A DNA stretch of 64,000 nucleotides, from positions 124,001 to 188,000 of the forward strand of contig NZ_CP020694.1 in the NCBI RefSeq assembly GCF_003611275.1. The letters run 5' to 3'. The position numbers and the translations under genes are program-made. Positions 18,693 to 27,017 of the stretch are shown one piece after another; within the stretch, counting starts at the first letter, position 1, and every line of letters starts with the position of its first letter. The stretch is from Sulfitobacter sp. D7. Lineage in GTDB: Bacteria > Pseudomonadota > Alphaproteobacteria > Rhodobacterales > Rhodobacteraceae. The notes under the pieces are model-generated. The model saw only the letters and a program-made list of their open reading frames with translations. It was not told the DNA's origin and did no database searches.

Positions 18693-18777
18693 GACGGATA
18701 ACCCTTTCGGCAAATGCGACGCCCTATCTTGAGAGCCAAAGGTTAACGGCGGGTTAACAAAAGCGCAGTTCCCCCTT

Positions 18778-20169
18778 TCAAGCCGTTAAGCGCTGGTTCT
18801 CGCCCATCACGGCATCATCGGGGCCAAGGTCCAGCAGGCGGCGCGGCCAGACAACTTCGACCACCGCACCGCTGCCTGCGGGCGGCAACCCGCGCAGCCA
18901 ACCGCTGTCTGACCCATTGGCAAACCGCAGCCGCGCGCCGGACCGTTCGAGGAAAGTCTTGGCGATGAAAAGCCCCAGCCCCATGCCCTCATATTCGGGG
19001 CGCGCCGTCTCGTTTGCCGTGCCGCTACGGCGGCGCAGGAAGGGGTCGCCGATCCGCCCCAGATGCTGCGGCGGAAAGCCCGGCCCGTTGTCGATGATCC
19101 GCACCGAGATTTCCTCGGCGGACCATTCGGTTTCGATCCAAACCGTGCTCTCGGCAAAATCCACCGCGTTCTGCACCAGATTGCGCAGCCCGTGAATGAT
19201 CTCGGGTTTGCGCGGGATGGTGGGGGGGCGCGCGTGATCTCGGGCCATCGGGTTGTCAGAGAACATCACCGTCTTGCCGCGCTCCAGATGTGGTTCGGCG
19301 GCCTCTTTCACCACGGCGGTGAGTTGCGCGCGTTGCATATGCAGATCGTCTTTCCCAATGCGGCCCATATCGCGCAGGATATCGCGACACCGGTCAGCCT
19401 GATCGCGGATCAACGCGGCGTCTTCGGCCAGATCGGGCCGGTCTTCGAGGTCACCCAGCAGTTCGGTGCTGGCCAGTTTGATGGTGGCTAGGGGCGTACC
19501 CAATTCATGGGCTGCAGCGGCCACAACACCGCTCAGGTCCGACAATTTCTGCTCCCGTGCCAGCACCATCTGCGTGGCTGAGAGCGCATCGGCCATGGAG
19601 TGGACCTCAGTCGTGACGCGCCGCGAATAGGCGCTGGTGAAAACGATGGCGATCAGCAGCGCCGCCCAATGGCCAAAGACAAAAATGCCGGGCTGGCGCA
19701 GCACATCGCCCGACTGGGTGACAAGCGGCAGATGCCACAGCGCCAGCACCGAAGCCGCGACAATCGCGGTAGCGCCCAAAACCAGTGTCGAACGCAGGCT
19801 GAGTGCGGTGGCCGAGATCGTTACCGGGGCCAGCAGAAGCAGCGCAAAGGGATTGTGCAGCCCCCCGGTCAGCCCCAGCAGGGCGGTTAGTTGCAGCAGG
19901 TCAAACAGGACCATGGCAAGGTTCTCGCGCTCGGACAGGCGTTTGTTCTGGGGAAAGACAAAGGCCGCGACGAGGTTGCCCACCACCGAGGCACCGATGG
20001 TCAGATAACATAGGCCAAAGGCCAGTTGCAGCCCTAGCGCCCATTGCGCCACGGTGACGGCGGTCAACTGTCCGGCGATGGCGAACCAGCGCAGCAGGAT
20101 CATCGTGCGCAGGCGGATCCAACTGGCGCGGGTGCGCCCGTCGAGGGGCCGAATGTTTGCCTGCGTCAT
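18778..20169 (-). CDS. regB: Redox-sensing histidine kinase RegB/PrrB/ActS
   Basis: 463 residues: six hydrophobic helices in the first ~185, with the quinone-binding GGLHNPF heptad at 102-108; HisKA box with phosphorylatable His221 (AAAHELGTPLATIKL); the redox-active cysteine at 261 (DRCRDIL); then the N, G1 (DNGPGFP) and G2 (GMGLGLFIAKT) ATP-binding boxes. RegB reads quinone-pool redox state and oxygen and phosphorylates RegA, globally controlling respiration, carbon and nitrogen fixation and, where present, photosynthesis genes. It faces senC-regA across a 99-nt gap, the canonical arrangement. Confidence 0.96.
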   Translation of the reverse strand: MTQANIRPLDGRTRASWIRLRTMILLRWFAIAGQLTAVTVAQWALGLQLAFGLCYLTIGASVVGNLVAAFVFPQNKRLSERENLAMVLFDLLQLTALLGLTGGLHNPFALLLLAPVTISATALSLRSTLVLGATAIVAASVLALWHLPLVTQSGDVLRQPGIFVFGHWAALLIAIVFTSAYSRRVTTEVHSMADALSATQMVLAREQKLSDLSGVVAAAAHELGTPLATIKLASTELLGDLEDRPDLAEDAALIRDQADRCRDILRDMGRIGKDDLHMQRAQLTAVVKEAAEPHLERGKTVMFSDNPMARDHARPPTIPRKPEIIHGLRNLVQNAVDFAESTVWIETEWSAEEISVRIIDNGPGFPPQHLGRIGDPFLRRRSGTANETARPEYEGMGLGLFIAKTFLERSGARLRFANGSDSGWLRGLPPAGSGAVVEVVWPRRLLDLGPDDAVMGENQRLTA

Positions 20170-20268
20170 CTTAGCCCCATCACTTTATTGCGTCTTGCAT
20201 CACCTGCGATCTAGCGTAGGTCTGCGGCGAAACACGATCAAGAGCGGCCATCGGCGCAAAGGACTGAC

Positions 20269-20883
20269 ATGAAACAGATGATTGCATTTGGTGCGGTTGG
20301 GGTTGCAGCGGTATTTCTGGCCGGGACGGCCTTTATGGTGCTGCGTGGCGAAGATGATCCCTATGCCTCTTGCCGGTCAAGCCAAGTGGCGGGGGGCGAT
20401 ATTGGCGGTCCGTTCGAATTGGTCAACGGCGCGGGCGAAACCGTGACCGATGCCGATGTCATCACCGAGCCTGCCTTGCTCTATTTCGGCTATACCTCTT
20501 GCCCCGATGTCTGCCCGCTGGACGTGGACCGCAACGCCGCCGCCACCGAAATTCTGGAGGAGCGCGGCCAAAGCATCACGCCTGTTTTCATCACCGTCGA
20601 CCCGGCACGTGACACGCCCGAAGTGGTCGGCGACTTTGCTAAGGTGATGCACCCGCGTATGGTGGGGCTGACCGGCTCGCCTGAGCAAGTCAAAGCGGCC
20701 AGCCAAGCCTACCGCACCTACTACAAGGCCCACCCGGCAGATGAGAATGGCGAATACCTCGTCGATCACTCGACCTTCAGCTATCTGGTCATGCCCGAGG
20801 AAGGCGTCGTCGACTTTTTCCGCCGCGAGGTCCGGCCCGAGCAGATGGCCGACAGCATTGGTTGCTTCCTCGATCAAAGCTGA
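20269..20883 (+). CDS. senC: SCO1/SenC/PrrC copper chaperone-thioredoxin fold protein
   Basis: 204 residues, an N-terminal signal anchor (about 5-25) and a periplasmic thioredoxin-like domain with the copper-binding pair Cys78/Cys82 (TSCPDVCPLD) and His167 (VDHSTFSY). It delivers copper to the CuA or CuB centre of haem-copper oxidases and is linked to RegB signalling in Rhodobacter. It precedes regA by 52 nt on the same strand. Confidence 0.95.
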   Translation: MKQMIAFGAVGVAAVFLAGTAFMVLRGEDDPYASCRSSQVAGGDIGGPFELVNGAGETVTDADVITEPALLYFGYTSCPDVCPLDVDRNAAATEILEERGQSITPVFITVDPARDTPEVVGDFAKVMHPRMVGLTGSPEQVKAASQAYRTYYKAHPADENGEYLVDHSTFSYLVMPEEGVVDFFRREVRPEQMADSIGCFLDQS

Positions 20884-20935
20884 AATTGACCCGCCGCGAT
20901 AGCCGCCCCATATTAGCCTTGGAGAGGGGACGTTG

Positions 20936-21484
20936 ATGCAGGATATTTCCGACTTAGGCCCAGACCGCAGCTTGCTTTTGGTCGATGACGATGAGCCGTT
21001 TCTGCGCCGCTTGGCCAAGGCGATGGAGAAACGCGGCTTTGAGGTGGAAACCGCAGGCTCTGTCGCGGCGGGCAAGGCGATCGCCACCGCGCGTCCCCCG
21101 GCCTTTGCCGTGGTCGATCTACGCCTGCAGGATGGCAACGGTCTTGATGTGGTCGAAGTGCTGCGCGACAAACGTGCTGATGCAAGGGTCGTTGTGCTGA
21201 CTGGCTATGGCGCGATTGCGACGGCGGTTGCTGCGGTCAAAAGCGGCGCGACAGATTACCTTTCAAAGCCCGCAGATGCCAATGATATCGTTAACGCATT
21301 GCTAGCCACCGGGGGCAACCTGCCCGAGCCGCCGGAAAACCCGATGAGCGCGGACCGCGTTCGGTGGGAGCATATCCAGCGAGTCTATGAGCTTTGTGAT
21401 CGCAATGTTTCTGAAACCGCGCGGCGGCTGAACATGCACCGGCGCACCTTGCAGCGCATCTTGGCAAAACGCTCGCCGCGCTAA
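20936..21484 (+). CDS. regA: Response regulator RegA/PrrA/ActR
   Basis: 182 residues from the ATG at 20936, with GGAG 12-15 nt upstream (an in-frame TTG sits just before it). Receiver domain with acidic pocket VDDDE (16-20), phospho-acceptor Asp61 (VVDLRLQDG) and Lys in LSKPAD. A short linker rich in proline leads to a Fis-type helix-turn-helix at the C-terminus (NVSETARRLNMHRRTLQRIL), identical in style to RegA of Rhodobacter. Paired with RegB it activates and represses redox-responsive genes. It converges on the next gene with a 4-nt overlap. Confidence 0.96.
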   Translation: MQDISDLGPDRSLLLVDDDEPFLRRLAKAMEKRGFEVETAGSVAAGKAIATARPPAFAVVDLRLQDGNGLDVVEVLRDKRADARVVVLTGYGAIATAVAAVKSGATDYLSKPADANDIVNALLATGGNLPEPPENPMSADRVRWEHIQRVYELCDRNVSETARRLNMHRRTLQRILAKRSPR

Positions 21485-21960
21485 AGCTCGAACCGTTTCC
21501 AGATTTTATCGACGCGGGTGCCATCGGCCAGCGTACAACTGGGCAGGCGGCGGAAATCTTCGAAACCGCGGCTTTGGTAATAGGCAAGTCCGCCTAGGTT
21601 ATCGGCACGGATGATCGCGTGAATATGGGCATAGCCCAGGTCACGGGCAGCTTGCTTGGTCTGTTCAAACAGTGCTGAGCCGATGCCGAAACCCGTCTCT
21701 CCTACCCGCACAAAGGTTGCGACATCCACGCCGCCCTTGGGCAGGTCGGGGTGTGGTTCAATGTACTGAAAGCCTTTCAGCGCGCCGCGCTCATCCTCGG
21801 CCAAGTGCCATGCACTGTCCGAGGCGGTCATCCAACCTTGCAGCTCGCGCGGGGTGACGGGGGTGACCATGGCGGTGGTGCCCCCCTTGGCGATGATCGC
21901 GTTCAGCAAGTCGGCCAAGGCGCGGGTATCAAGCGCCCCGGCACGGCGGACATGGATCAC
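21481..21960 (-). CDS. GNAT family N-acetyltransferase
   Basis: 159 residues with the GNAT fold: an N-terminal VRRAGALDTRALADLLN helix, the acetyl-CoA-binding VGETGFGIGSALFEQTKQAA segment and the AYYQSRGFEDFRRLP C-terminal motif, closest in style to the PhnO/phosphinothricin-type branch. Substrate unknown. Its start overlaps the stop of the HD-domain gene by 4 nt, so the two are cotranscribed. Confidence 0.85.
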   Translation of the reverse strand: MIHVRRAGALDTRALADLLNAIIAKGGTTAMVTPVTPRELQGWMTASDSAWHLAEDERGALKGFQYIEPHPDLPKGGVDVATFVRVGETGFGIGSALFEQTKQAARDLGYAHIHAIIRADNLGGLAYYQSRGFEDFRRLPSCTLADGTRVDKIWKRFEL

Positions 21961-22553
21961 GCCATCTCGCGCAGCAGCGCCTCATGGCGTTGGGTAAACT
22001 CTGCTCGCACCTCAACCGGTGGGCGCAGCAGGATGCTCAGCCCCTCCATCAACGCCGCGTCGGGGCGGCCAAAAAAGCGCGTCGCCTCGGTTTCGGAAAA
22101 GCCTGCGATCTGGCTGGCCTCCATCCAAGCACTGACGCGATCCGCCTTTTTGATCTGTTGCTTGACGCGCGCCGGCAAGCTGGCAGGCAGGCCAAACCGG
22201 ACATGCACGGCAGTGGTCAGCCGGTCATCCAAGGCGCGATAGTCCGGCCCCACAGCAGCCTTCACGGGCGAGATCATGTCCCCGATCACATATTCCGGTG
22301 CGTCATGAAGCAGCGCGGCCAAGCGCCATTTCGCAGGCGCACGGGGGGCGATCCGGGCAAATATCGTTTCCACCAATAGCGAATGTTCGGCCACCGAATA
22401 GGCATAGTCGCCCCGCGTCTGCCCGTTCCACCGCGCGACAAAGGCCAAGCCATGGGCGATGTCTTCGATCTCGACATCCACAGGGGTGGGGTCGAGCAGA
22501 TCAAGCCGTCGACCCGACAGCATCCTTTGCCATGCACGTGGTTTCTGCGCCAT
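21957..22553 (-). CDS. HD-domain phosphohydrolase (YfbR-like)
   Basis: 198 residues of the HD superfamily: YSVAEHSLLVETIF supplies the first histidine and LLHDAPEYVIGDM supplies the HD metal pair, with a later DDRLT aspartate. The order and the GDYAYSVAEHS context match the YfbR/YGK1 dNMP phosphatase subgroup, which removes phosphate from deoxynucleotide monophosphates; this substrate is inferred. The first ~30 residues (MLSGRRLDLLDPTP) are a feature of the alphaproteobacterial versions. Confidence 0.82.
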   Translation of the reverse strand: MAQKPRAWQRMLSGRRLDLLDPTPVDVEIEDIAHGLAFVARWNGQTRGDYAYSVAEHSLLVETIFARIAPRAPAKWRLAALLHDAPEYVIGDMISPVKAAVGPDYRALDDRLTTAVHVRFGLPASLPARVKQQIKKADRVSAWMEASQIAGFSETEATRFFGRPDAALMEGLSILLRPPVEVRAEFTQRHEALLREMA

Positions 22554-22582
22554 CCGCCGGAGTCCTTACCTCGTGATCCTTG

Positions 22583-22607
22583 GGAACAAATCCCTGTCAA
22601 ACCTGTT
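22583..22607 (+). promoter_or_regulatory. Candidate EcfG-type stress promoter (GGAAC-N18-TT)
   Basis: GGAAC at 22583-22587 and TGTT ending at 22607 give the GGAAC-N16-TGTT / GGAAC-N18-TT spacing of alphaproteobacterial EcfG promoters. The predicted start site lies roughly 15 nt before the ATG at 22629. Confidence 0.5.
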
Positions 22608-22628
22608 CATCCCACGAAGGAGATAATC

Positions 22629-22931
22629 ATGAAACCCGTTTTTTCCGGTACGATACTTGCAGTTACCTTGGCCACCCTCGCTGGTGCCGCGCAGGCGGAA
22701 GAAGTCTGCATGCCCGCCAAGGAAATGAAGTCGGCTCTGATCGATTGGTACGGCGAAGAGCCTGTGCCGGGTCAGCGGGACGACAACAGCCAACTCTGGG
22801 CGTCGGATCAATCGGGCACATGGACCTTGGTCAAGACATTGGCCGACGGCAATGCCTGTGTGCTGGCCCAAGGCGATGACTGGATGGCGGGACTCTCGGG
22901 CGATAAGCAACTGGCCGCTCTTCAGCGTTGA
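22629..22931 (+). CDS. Small secreted protein of unknown function
   Basis: 100 residues preceded by a strong GAAGGAG ribosome site. A signal peptide (residues 1-23, GAAQAEE cleavage) precedes a mature domain of about 77 residues with two cysteines (VCMP and ACVLAQG) that could form a disulfide, a tryptophan pattern (IDWYGEE, QLWASD, GTWTLVKTLADG) and no recognised catalytic motif. The latter part (GTWTLV...NACVLAQGDDW) is common in short Rhodobacterales periplasmic proteins. An EcfG-type promoter sits just upstream, so stress induction is likely. Monocistronic by context. Confidence 0.75.
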   Translation: MKPVFSGTILAVTLATLAGAAQAEEVCMPAKEMKSALIDWYGEEPVPGQRDDNSQLWASDQSGTWTLVKTLADGNACVLAQGDDWMAGLSGDKQLAALQR

Positions 22932-23016
22932 CCCTGCGGGGGTCATTCCCCATTCACATTGAGAATTCGCGGCGAAGGTGCTAACCGCCCTGCAACACTT
23001 CAAACAGGAGCGCCGC

Positions 23017-24408
23017 ATGGCCCACGACTATATTGTTAAGGATATCAATCTGGCGGCCTACGGGCGCAAAGAGCTGGACATCGCCGAGACCGAGATGCCG
23101 GGCCTGATGGCGCTGCGCGATGAATACGGTGAGAGCAAACCGCTGAAAGGCTCGCGGATTGTCGGATCGTTGCACATGACCATCCAGACAGCCGTTTTGA
23201 TCGAAACGCTGGTCGCGCTTGGCGCGGATGTGCGTTGGGCGTCTTGCAACATCTTCTCCACCCAAGACCACGCTGCTGCGGCGATTGCTGAATCAGGCGT
23301 TCCGGTCTTCGCGATCAAAGGCCAGTCACTGGTTGAGCATTGGGATTACCTCGACAAATCCTTCATGTTCCCCGACGGCCCGAACCTGATCCTCGACGAT
23401 GGCGGCGATGCGACGCTCTATATCCTTTTGGGCGCACGGGTTGAAAACGGCGAAGACGATCTGATCGCCATTCCCAAATCTGAGGAAGAAGAAGCGATCT
23501 TTGCTCAGATCAAAAAGCGTATGGCGCAAAGCCCCGGCTGGTTCACCAAGATGCGCGACCAGATCAAAGGCGTTTCCGAAGAGACCACCACCGGCGTGCA
23601 CCGTCTCTATGATCTGGTAAAGCAAGGCCAACTGCCCTTCCCCGCGATCAATGTGAACGACTCTGTCACCAAGTCGAAGTTCGATAACAAATACGGCTGT
23701 AAAGAGAGCCTCGTGGACGGTATCCGCCGCGCCACCGACACGATGATGGCCGGTAAGGTTGCTGTCGTCATGGGCTATGGCGATGTGGGCAAAGGCTCTG
23801 CCGCGTCGCTGAGCGGTGCTGGCGCGCGCGTCAAGGTCACCGAAGTCGATCCCATCTGCGCGTTGCAAGCAGCGATGGACGGTTTTGAAGTCGTGCTGCT
23901 GGAAGATGTCGTGGCAACTGCCGATATCTTCATCACCACCACCGGCAACAAAGACGTGATCCGCATCGAGCATATGCGGGAGATGAAGGACATGGCGATT
24001 GTTGGCAACATCGGCCACTTCGACAATGAAATCCAAGTTGCCGCGCTGAAGAACCACAAGTGGACCAACATCAAAGAACAGGTGGACATGATCGAGATGC
24101 CGAACGGCAATCGTCTGATCCTGCTCTCCGAAGGGCGTCTGCTGAACCTTGGCAATGCCACCGGGCACCCGTCCTTCGTGATGTCCGCCTCCTTTACCAA
24201 CCAAGTGTTGGCGCAGATCGAACTGTGGGAGAACACCGACAAATACGGCAACGACGTTTATATCCTGCCCAAACATCTGGATGAGAAAGTCGCCCGTCTG
24301 CATCTCGACCGGATCGGCGTGAAGCTTTCGAAACTGAACCCCGAACAGGCCGCCTATATCGGTGTGACGCCTGAAGGCCCGTTCAAGCCCGAGCATTACC
24401 GCTACTAA
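23017..24408 (+). CDS. ahcY: Adenosylhomocysteinase
   Basis: S-adenosylhomocysteine hydrolase splits SAH into adenosine and homocysteine, removing the inhibitor of methyltransferases. 463 residues from the ATG at 23017 with CAGGAG 7 nt upstream. Motifs: [25 protein letters not shown], the NAD-binding [23 protein letters not shown] and the C-terminal KPEHYRY that reaches into the neighbouring subunit. The length includes the ~40-residue insertion seen in this bacterial class. No SAH riboswitch was recognised in the 85 nt before it. A strong terminator follows. Confidence 0.97.
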   Translation: MAHDYIVKDINLAAYGRKELDIAETEMPGLMALRDEYGESKPLKGSRIVGSLHMTIQTAVLIETLVALGADVRWASCNIFSTQDHAAAAIAESGVPVFAIKGQSLVEHWDYLDKSFMFPDGPNLILDDGGDATLYILLGARVENGEDDLIAIPKSEEEEAIFAQIKKRMAQSPGWFTKMRDQIKGVSEETTTGVHRLYDLVKQGQLPFPAINVNDSVTKSKFDNKYGCKESLVDGIRRATDTMMAGKVAVVMGYGDVGKGSAASLSGAGARVKVTEVDPICALQAAMDGFEVVLLEDVVATADIFITTTGNKDVIRIEHMREMKDMAIVGNIGHFDNEIQVAALKNHKWTNIKEQVDMIEMPNGNRLILLSEGRLLNLGNATGHPSFVMSASFTNQVLAQIELWENTDKYGNDVYILPKHLDEKVARLHLDRIGVKLSKLNPEQAAYIGVTPEGPFKPEHYRY

Positions 24409-24442
24409 ATCGCAAAGAGTTCCCTCTTTGGTAAGGTTTCAA

Positions 24443-24475
24443 CGCCGCCCCGCAGACCGTCGGGGCGGCGTTTTT
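24443..24475 (+). terminator. Rho-independent terminator of ahcY
   Basis: Perfect 10-bp GC stem (24443-24452 with 24461-24470), 8-nt loop, then TTTTT. Confidence 0.92.
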
Positions 24476-24556
24476 GTATTAAAGTTTTGAAACTCCTCAG
24501 GAAATGCGGCCCATCGGCGGATTCAAGCACATATCTGCCGGTGGCAGATGACGGGC

Positions 24557-24581
24557 GGAACATAGTCACCCGGGCGGTGTT
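24557..24581 (+). promoter_or_regulatory. Candidate EcfG-type stress promoter (GGAAC-N18-TT)
   Basis: GGAAC at 24557-24561 and TGTT ending at 24581, the same spacing as at 22583-22607. It lies 34 nt upstream of the PRC-barrel ATG and downstream of the ahcY terminator, so it is well placed to be the gene's own promoter. Confidence 0.55.
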
Positions 24582-24614
24582 TCTTCCCCAGACCACTGAA
24601 AAGGAGTATCGAAA

Positions 24615-25526
24615 ATGAAACGTACATTCCTGAAATCCACCGTCGCCGCCCTTGCACTGACTGCGGGCACCGCATTCGCTCAGACTGCCGACACCGAAGC
24701 CGGTGCAGCAGCAGAGGCCGAGGCCACAATCTCGGGTGAGAGCGTAAGCGACACCGCCAACGATTTGACCGCCACTGTTGAGAAACAGGCCGAGCAAACC
24801 GCTGAGATGTCGCGTGAGAATTCTGACGATTACGAGGGGACCAACGACCCCAACAAAACCGACGAGATTCTGACCGCCCCGACGGAGAGCGCGGAAATCG
24901 AAGGTGATACCGAAGTCGACAACGAAGCGGAGCTGACCGCCGAAACCGATGGCGTGACCCCGTCGACGGATGCCGAAGCCGATCTGGCCGGGAACGCAGA
25001 TTCAGAGTCGAACTCGACCCTGAGCACCGACACCAGCGGCACTGTCACAACTGAGACAGACACCGATCTGGCAGCCGATGAAGACGCCGATATCGACAGC
25101 GAAATGACTGCCGAGATCGAAGGCGAAGCTGAGACCGATCTGGAAGAGAATGTCGCTTCGGACACCGAAGCGAACATGGAAACAGACGTCACACGCACCG
25201 ACACCGGCATGAGCAATGCCTTCTCCGGTATGGTTGTGGGTGATCTGGTCGGCCTGACCGTCGTCGAAGCGGATGGCGACACCATCGGTGACATCGACTA
25301 TGTGATCAAAACTGACGCTGGCTATGCCGCTGTCGTTGGTGTGGGTGGCTTCCTTGGCCTTGGCGAACACACCGTCGCCGTGCCGCTTGAGGAAATCTCC
25401 ATGGCCGCCGAAAACGACCTGAAGCTGAGCTCTTGGACCAAAGCCGAGCTGGAAGCCCAGCCGGAAGTTGATGAAGATACAATCGAAGGTCTCGAAGACG
25501 ACGTCCGTCTTGACGACGCATCCTAA
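24615..25526 (+). CDS. Secreted acidic protein with C-terminal PRC-barrel domain
   Basis: 303 residues. A signal peptide (1-22, GTAFAQ cleavage) is followed by about 175 residues dominated by Glu, Asp, Thr, Ala and Ser in loose repeats (e.g. TAETDGVTPSTDAEADL, TDLAADEDADIDSEM), expected to be disordered and highly acidic. The C-terminal PRC-barrel (about 200-285) has VVGDLVGLTVVEADGDTIGDIDYV and a GGFLGLGEHTVAVPLEEIS strand pair. PRC-barrel proteins of this layout are common in stress-induced envelope sets; function is unknown. AAGGAG lies before the ATG. It has an EcfG-type promoter and its own terminator. Confidence 0.85.
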   Translation: MKRTFLKSTVAALALTAGTAFAQTADTEAGAAAEAEATISGESVSDTANDLTATVEKQAEQTAEMSRENSDDYEGTNDPNKTDEILTAPTESAEIEGDTEVDNEAELTAETDGVTPSTDAEADLAGNADSESNSTLSTDTSGTVTTETDTDLAADEDADIDSEMTAEIEGEAETDLEENVASDTEANMETDVTRTDTGMSNAFSGMVVGDLVGLTVVEADGDTIGDIDYVIKTDAGYAAVVGVGGFLGLGEHTVAVPLEEISMAAENDLKLSSWTKAELEAQPEVDEDTIEGLEDDVRLDDAS

Positions 25527-25547
25527 GCGACCCGCGATATCGAACTC

Positions 25548-25573
25548 AGAGGCGCCCCATCGGGCGCCTCTTT
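25548..25573 (+). terminator. Rho-independent terminator of the PRC-barrel gene
   Basis: Perfect 10-bp stem (25548-25557 with 25562-25571), 4-nt loop, followed by TT; the T-tract is short. Confidence 0.8.
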
Positions 25574-25715
25574 GCGTATGGGGGCGTGGCTGCCGGGCGT
25601 GGTCGACGGGGGCAGTCAGCCGGGGTTGCGAAATAAATCTTTTGCAAAACAGGGTTATGGCCTTAGGCTCCGGTTTCAGGAACCCCTGAAGCCGAAGTTA
25701 CTGTTGGAGAGATTT

Positions 25716-26057
25716 ATGGGCAAGCGTGACGAATGGATCGCGAAATACGCCGAGGACCTGAAGAATAAATGCGGCATGGACCCGGATATGGACCTTTTGA
25801 CCAAGGTGACCATCGGTTGCGGTCCGTCGATCTACAACGCCGACGCGCAAACGGTGTCTGCCGGTGATACGGCTGAATTGAACACCGTAAAGGACAACTT
25901 CCTTATCAAGAAACTCGGCCTGCCGGATGATGAGCACCTCATGGGCGGCATCCAGAAAGTGATTGAAACCTATGGCCGGTCAGAGCGGAACAAGTACCGC
26001 GCTGTGGTCTATTACATGCTGGTCAAACATTTCGGCAAAGAGTCCGTCTACGGCTAA
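25716..26057 (+). CDS. DUF2853 family protein
   Basis: 113 residues from the ATG at 25716 with GGAGAG upstream. It matches the DUF2853 family: an N-terminal KRDEWIAKYAEDLK helix, the VTIGCGPSIYNAD turn with an invariant cysteine, a KKLGLPDDEHLMGGI linker and a RNKYRAVVYYMLVKHFG C-terminal helix. A small cytosolic alpha-helical protein; no function is established. It stands alone between terminators, in front of the candidate sRNA region. Confidence 0.88.
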   Translation: MGKRDEWIAKYAEDLKNKCGMDPDMDLLTKVTIGCGPSIYNADAQTVSAGDTAELNTVKDNFLIKKLGLPDDEHLMGGIQKVIETYGRSERNKYRAVVYYMLVKHFGKESVYG

Positions 26058-26090
26058 TCGTCGGAAAGACTTACCAAAACCTTACCTCGG

Positions 26091-26122
26091 ACGCGCGCTT
26101 GGTTAAGCGCGCGTTTCGTTTT
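26091..26122 (+). terminator. Rho-independent terminator of the DUF2853 gene
   Basis: Perfect 10-bp stem ACGCGCGCTT/AAGCGCGCGT (26091-26100 with 26105-26114), GGTT loop, then TTCGTTTTT. Confidence 0.9.
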
Positions 26123-26148
26123 TGATGGGGCTTTGACACAGTAGAAAG

Positions 26149-26177
26149 TTGAGAAATTCAATGACTTCTGCTATCAG
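26149..26177 (+). promoter_or_regulatory. Candidate sigma-70 promoter of the intergenic RNA
   Basis: TTGAGA (26149-26154), 17-nt spacer, TATCAG (26172-26177). A second possible -35, TTGACA, lies at 26133-26138 but has no good -10. Confidence 0.35.
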
Positions 26178-26183
26178 TCTTAT

Positions 26184-26284
26184 ATCGGCTTGATGCGCTG
26201 ATAAGAGTTTAAAGAACATGTGTGGTGGTTTTGGGAGCACATGGGGTGAGAAGGGTTCTGGCGGGGTGCCGGAACCCTTTTTCG
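26184..26284 (+). ncRNA. Candidate small RNA between DUF2853 and the EVE gene
   Basis: About 100 nt between two plus-strand terminators with a promoter in front. A CATGTG/CACATG hairpin (26217-26222 with 26238-26243) is followed by a terminator hairpin AAGGGTTC/GAACCCTT (26251-26258 with 26272-26279) ending in TTTTT. No open reading frame of note and both flanking genes are accounted for. Not matched to a known RNA family. Start site is a guess from the promoter. Confidence 0.4.
26251..26284 (+). terminator. Rho-independent terminator (plus strand) of the candidate sRNA
   Basis: Eight-pair outer stem plus inner GGC/GCC, then CCTTTTTCG. The T-tract exists only on the plus strand, so it does not serve the minus-strand EVE gene. 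Confidence 0.8.
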
Positions 26285-26324
26285 TTTCCCAACCGTTAAT
26301 TTTGGCCTGTCTCAGGGCCCGACC

Positions 26325-26744
26325 CTAGGGCGCAGTCTTACCCAAACCGCAGATAAGGTCCCATTCCGCTTCGGTCACAGGTTGCACCGATAGGCGGGAG
26401 TTTTTCACCAGCACCATATCCTCCAGCCGTGGGTCGGCCTTGATCGTATCCAGTGTCACAGGCAGGCTGAACGACCGCACCGCTTTGATATCCACACATT
26501 CCCAACGCGGGTCATCGGTGCTGCTGTCGGGATGCGCTTCTGCGCAGACTTCGACGATGCCGACAACCTCGCGGTCTTTCTGAGAGTGGTAAAAGAACCC
26601 CAGATCGCCAACCTTCATCTCGCGCATGAAGTTGCGCGCTTGATAGTTGCGCACGCCGTCCCATTCCTCGCCCGCGTCACCTTTGGCCTTTTGGTCGGCC
26701 CAGCTCCATGTTGCGGGTTCGGATTTGAACAACCAATAGGCCAT
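26325..26744 (-). CDS. EVE-domain protein
   Basis: 139 residues from the ATG at 26744, sharing a base with the stop of the YciI gene (TAATG). The EVE/PUA-like fold begins with AYWLFKSEPATWSW, then WDGVRNYQARNFMREM and VGDLGFFYHS, and ends with LVKNSRLSVQPVTEAEW. EVE domains bind modified bases in DNA or RNA and are often linked to base-modification or restriction systems, but this stand-alone housekeeping form is widespread in proteobacteria. It is the last gene of the tsaD-gpsA-YciI-EVE chain. Confidence 0.92.
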   Translation of the reverse strand: MAYWLFKSEPATWSWADQKAKGDAGEEWDGVRNYQARNFMREMKVGDLGFFYHSQKDREVVGIVEVCAEAHPDSSTDDPRWECVDIKAVRSFSLPVTLDTIKADPRLEDMVLVKNSRLSVQPVTEAEWDLICGLGKTAP

Positions 26745-27016
26745 TAGCCGATCACCCGGTTCCAATGGGTCAGGGTCACGCTTTGGAACAGACCGGCCTT
26801 GGCATAGGGGTCATTCGCGGCCCAATCCTCGGCTGCGGCCATGTCTGGCACATCCAGAATGATGAGCGAGCCGATCATGCCGCCTTCGGCATTCAGCAGC
26901 GGGCCAGCTTGGGCTACGGCATCGCTGGATTTGAGATAGGCCAAATGGTCGGGCCGGTTTTCCTGACGGATCGGCAGGCCATCGGCTTTGTCATGGGCGG
27001 TCAGGGCAACAAACAT
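26744..27016 (-). CDS. YciI family protein
   Basis: 90 residues with the ferredoxin-like YciI fold: FVALTAHDKADG at the start, an RPDHLAYL helix carrying the conserved histidine, GSLIILDVPDMAAAEDWAANDPYAKAGLF and a C-terminal beta strand. YciI proteins are small dimeric enzymes or ligand binders with an Asp-His dyad; the substrate here is not known. It lies 1 nt after gpsA and overlaps the EVE gene, so it is translated with them. Confidence 0.9.
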   Translation of the reverse strand: MFVALTAHDKADGLPIRQENRPDHLAYLKSSDAVAQAGPLLNAEGGMIGSLIILDVPDMAAAEDWAANDPYAKAGLFQSVTLTHWNRVIG

Positions 27017-27017
27017 A

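Noticed and set aside
22932..23016. SAH or SAM/SAH riboswitch upstream of ahcY
   Set aside because: The 85 nt lack the GAGGRGCGCUGC/GCGCUCA core of the SAH class and the conserved SAM/SAH core; the only GC helix would be short.
25672..25696. GGAAC upstream of DUF2853 as a fourth EcfG promoter
   Set aside because: Distance to the nearest TGTT is about 20 nt and would place the start site on the ATG; spacing does not fit the other three.
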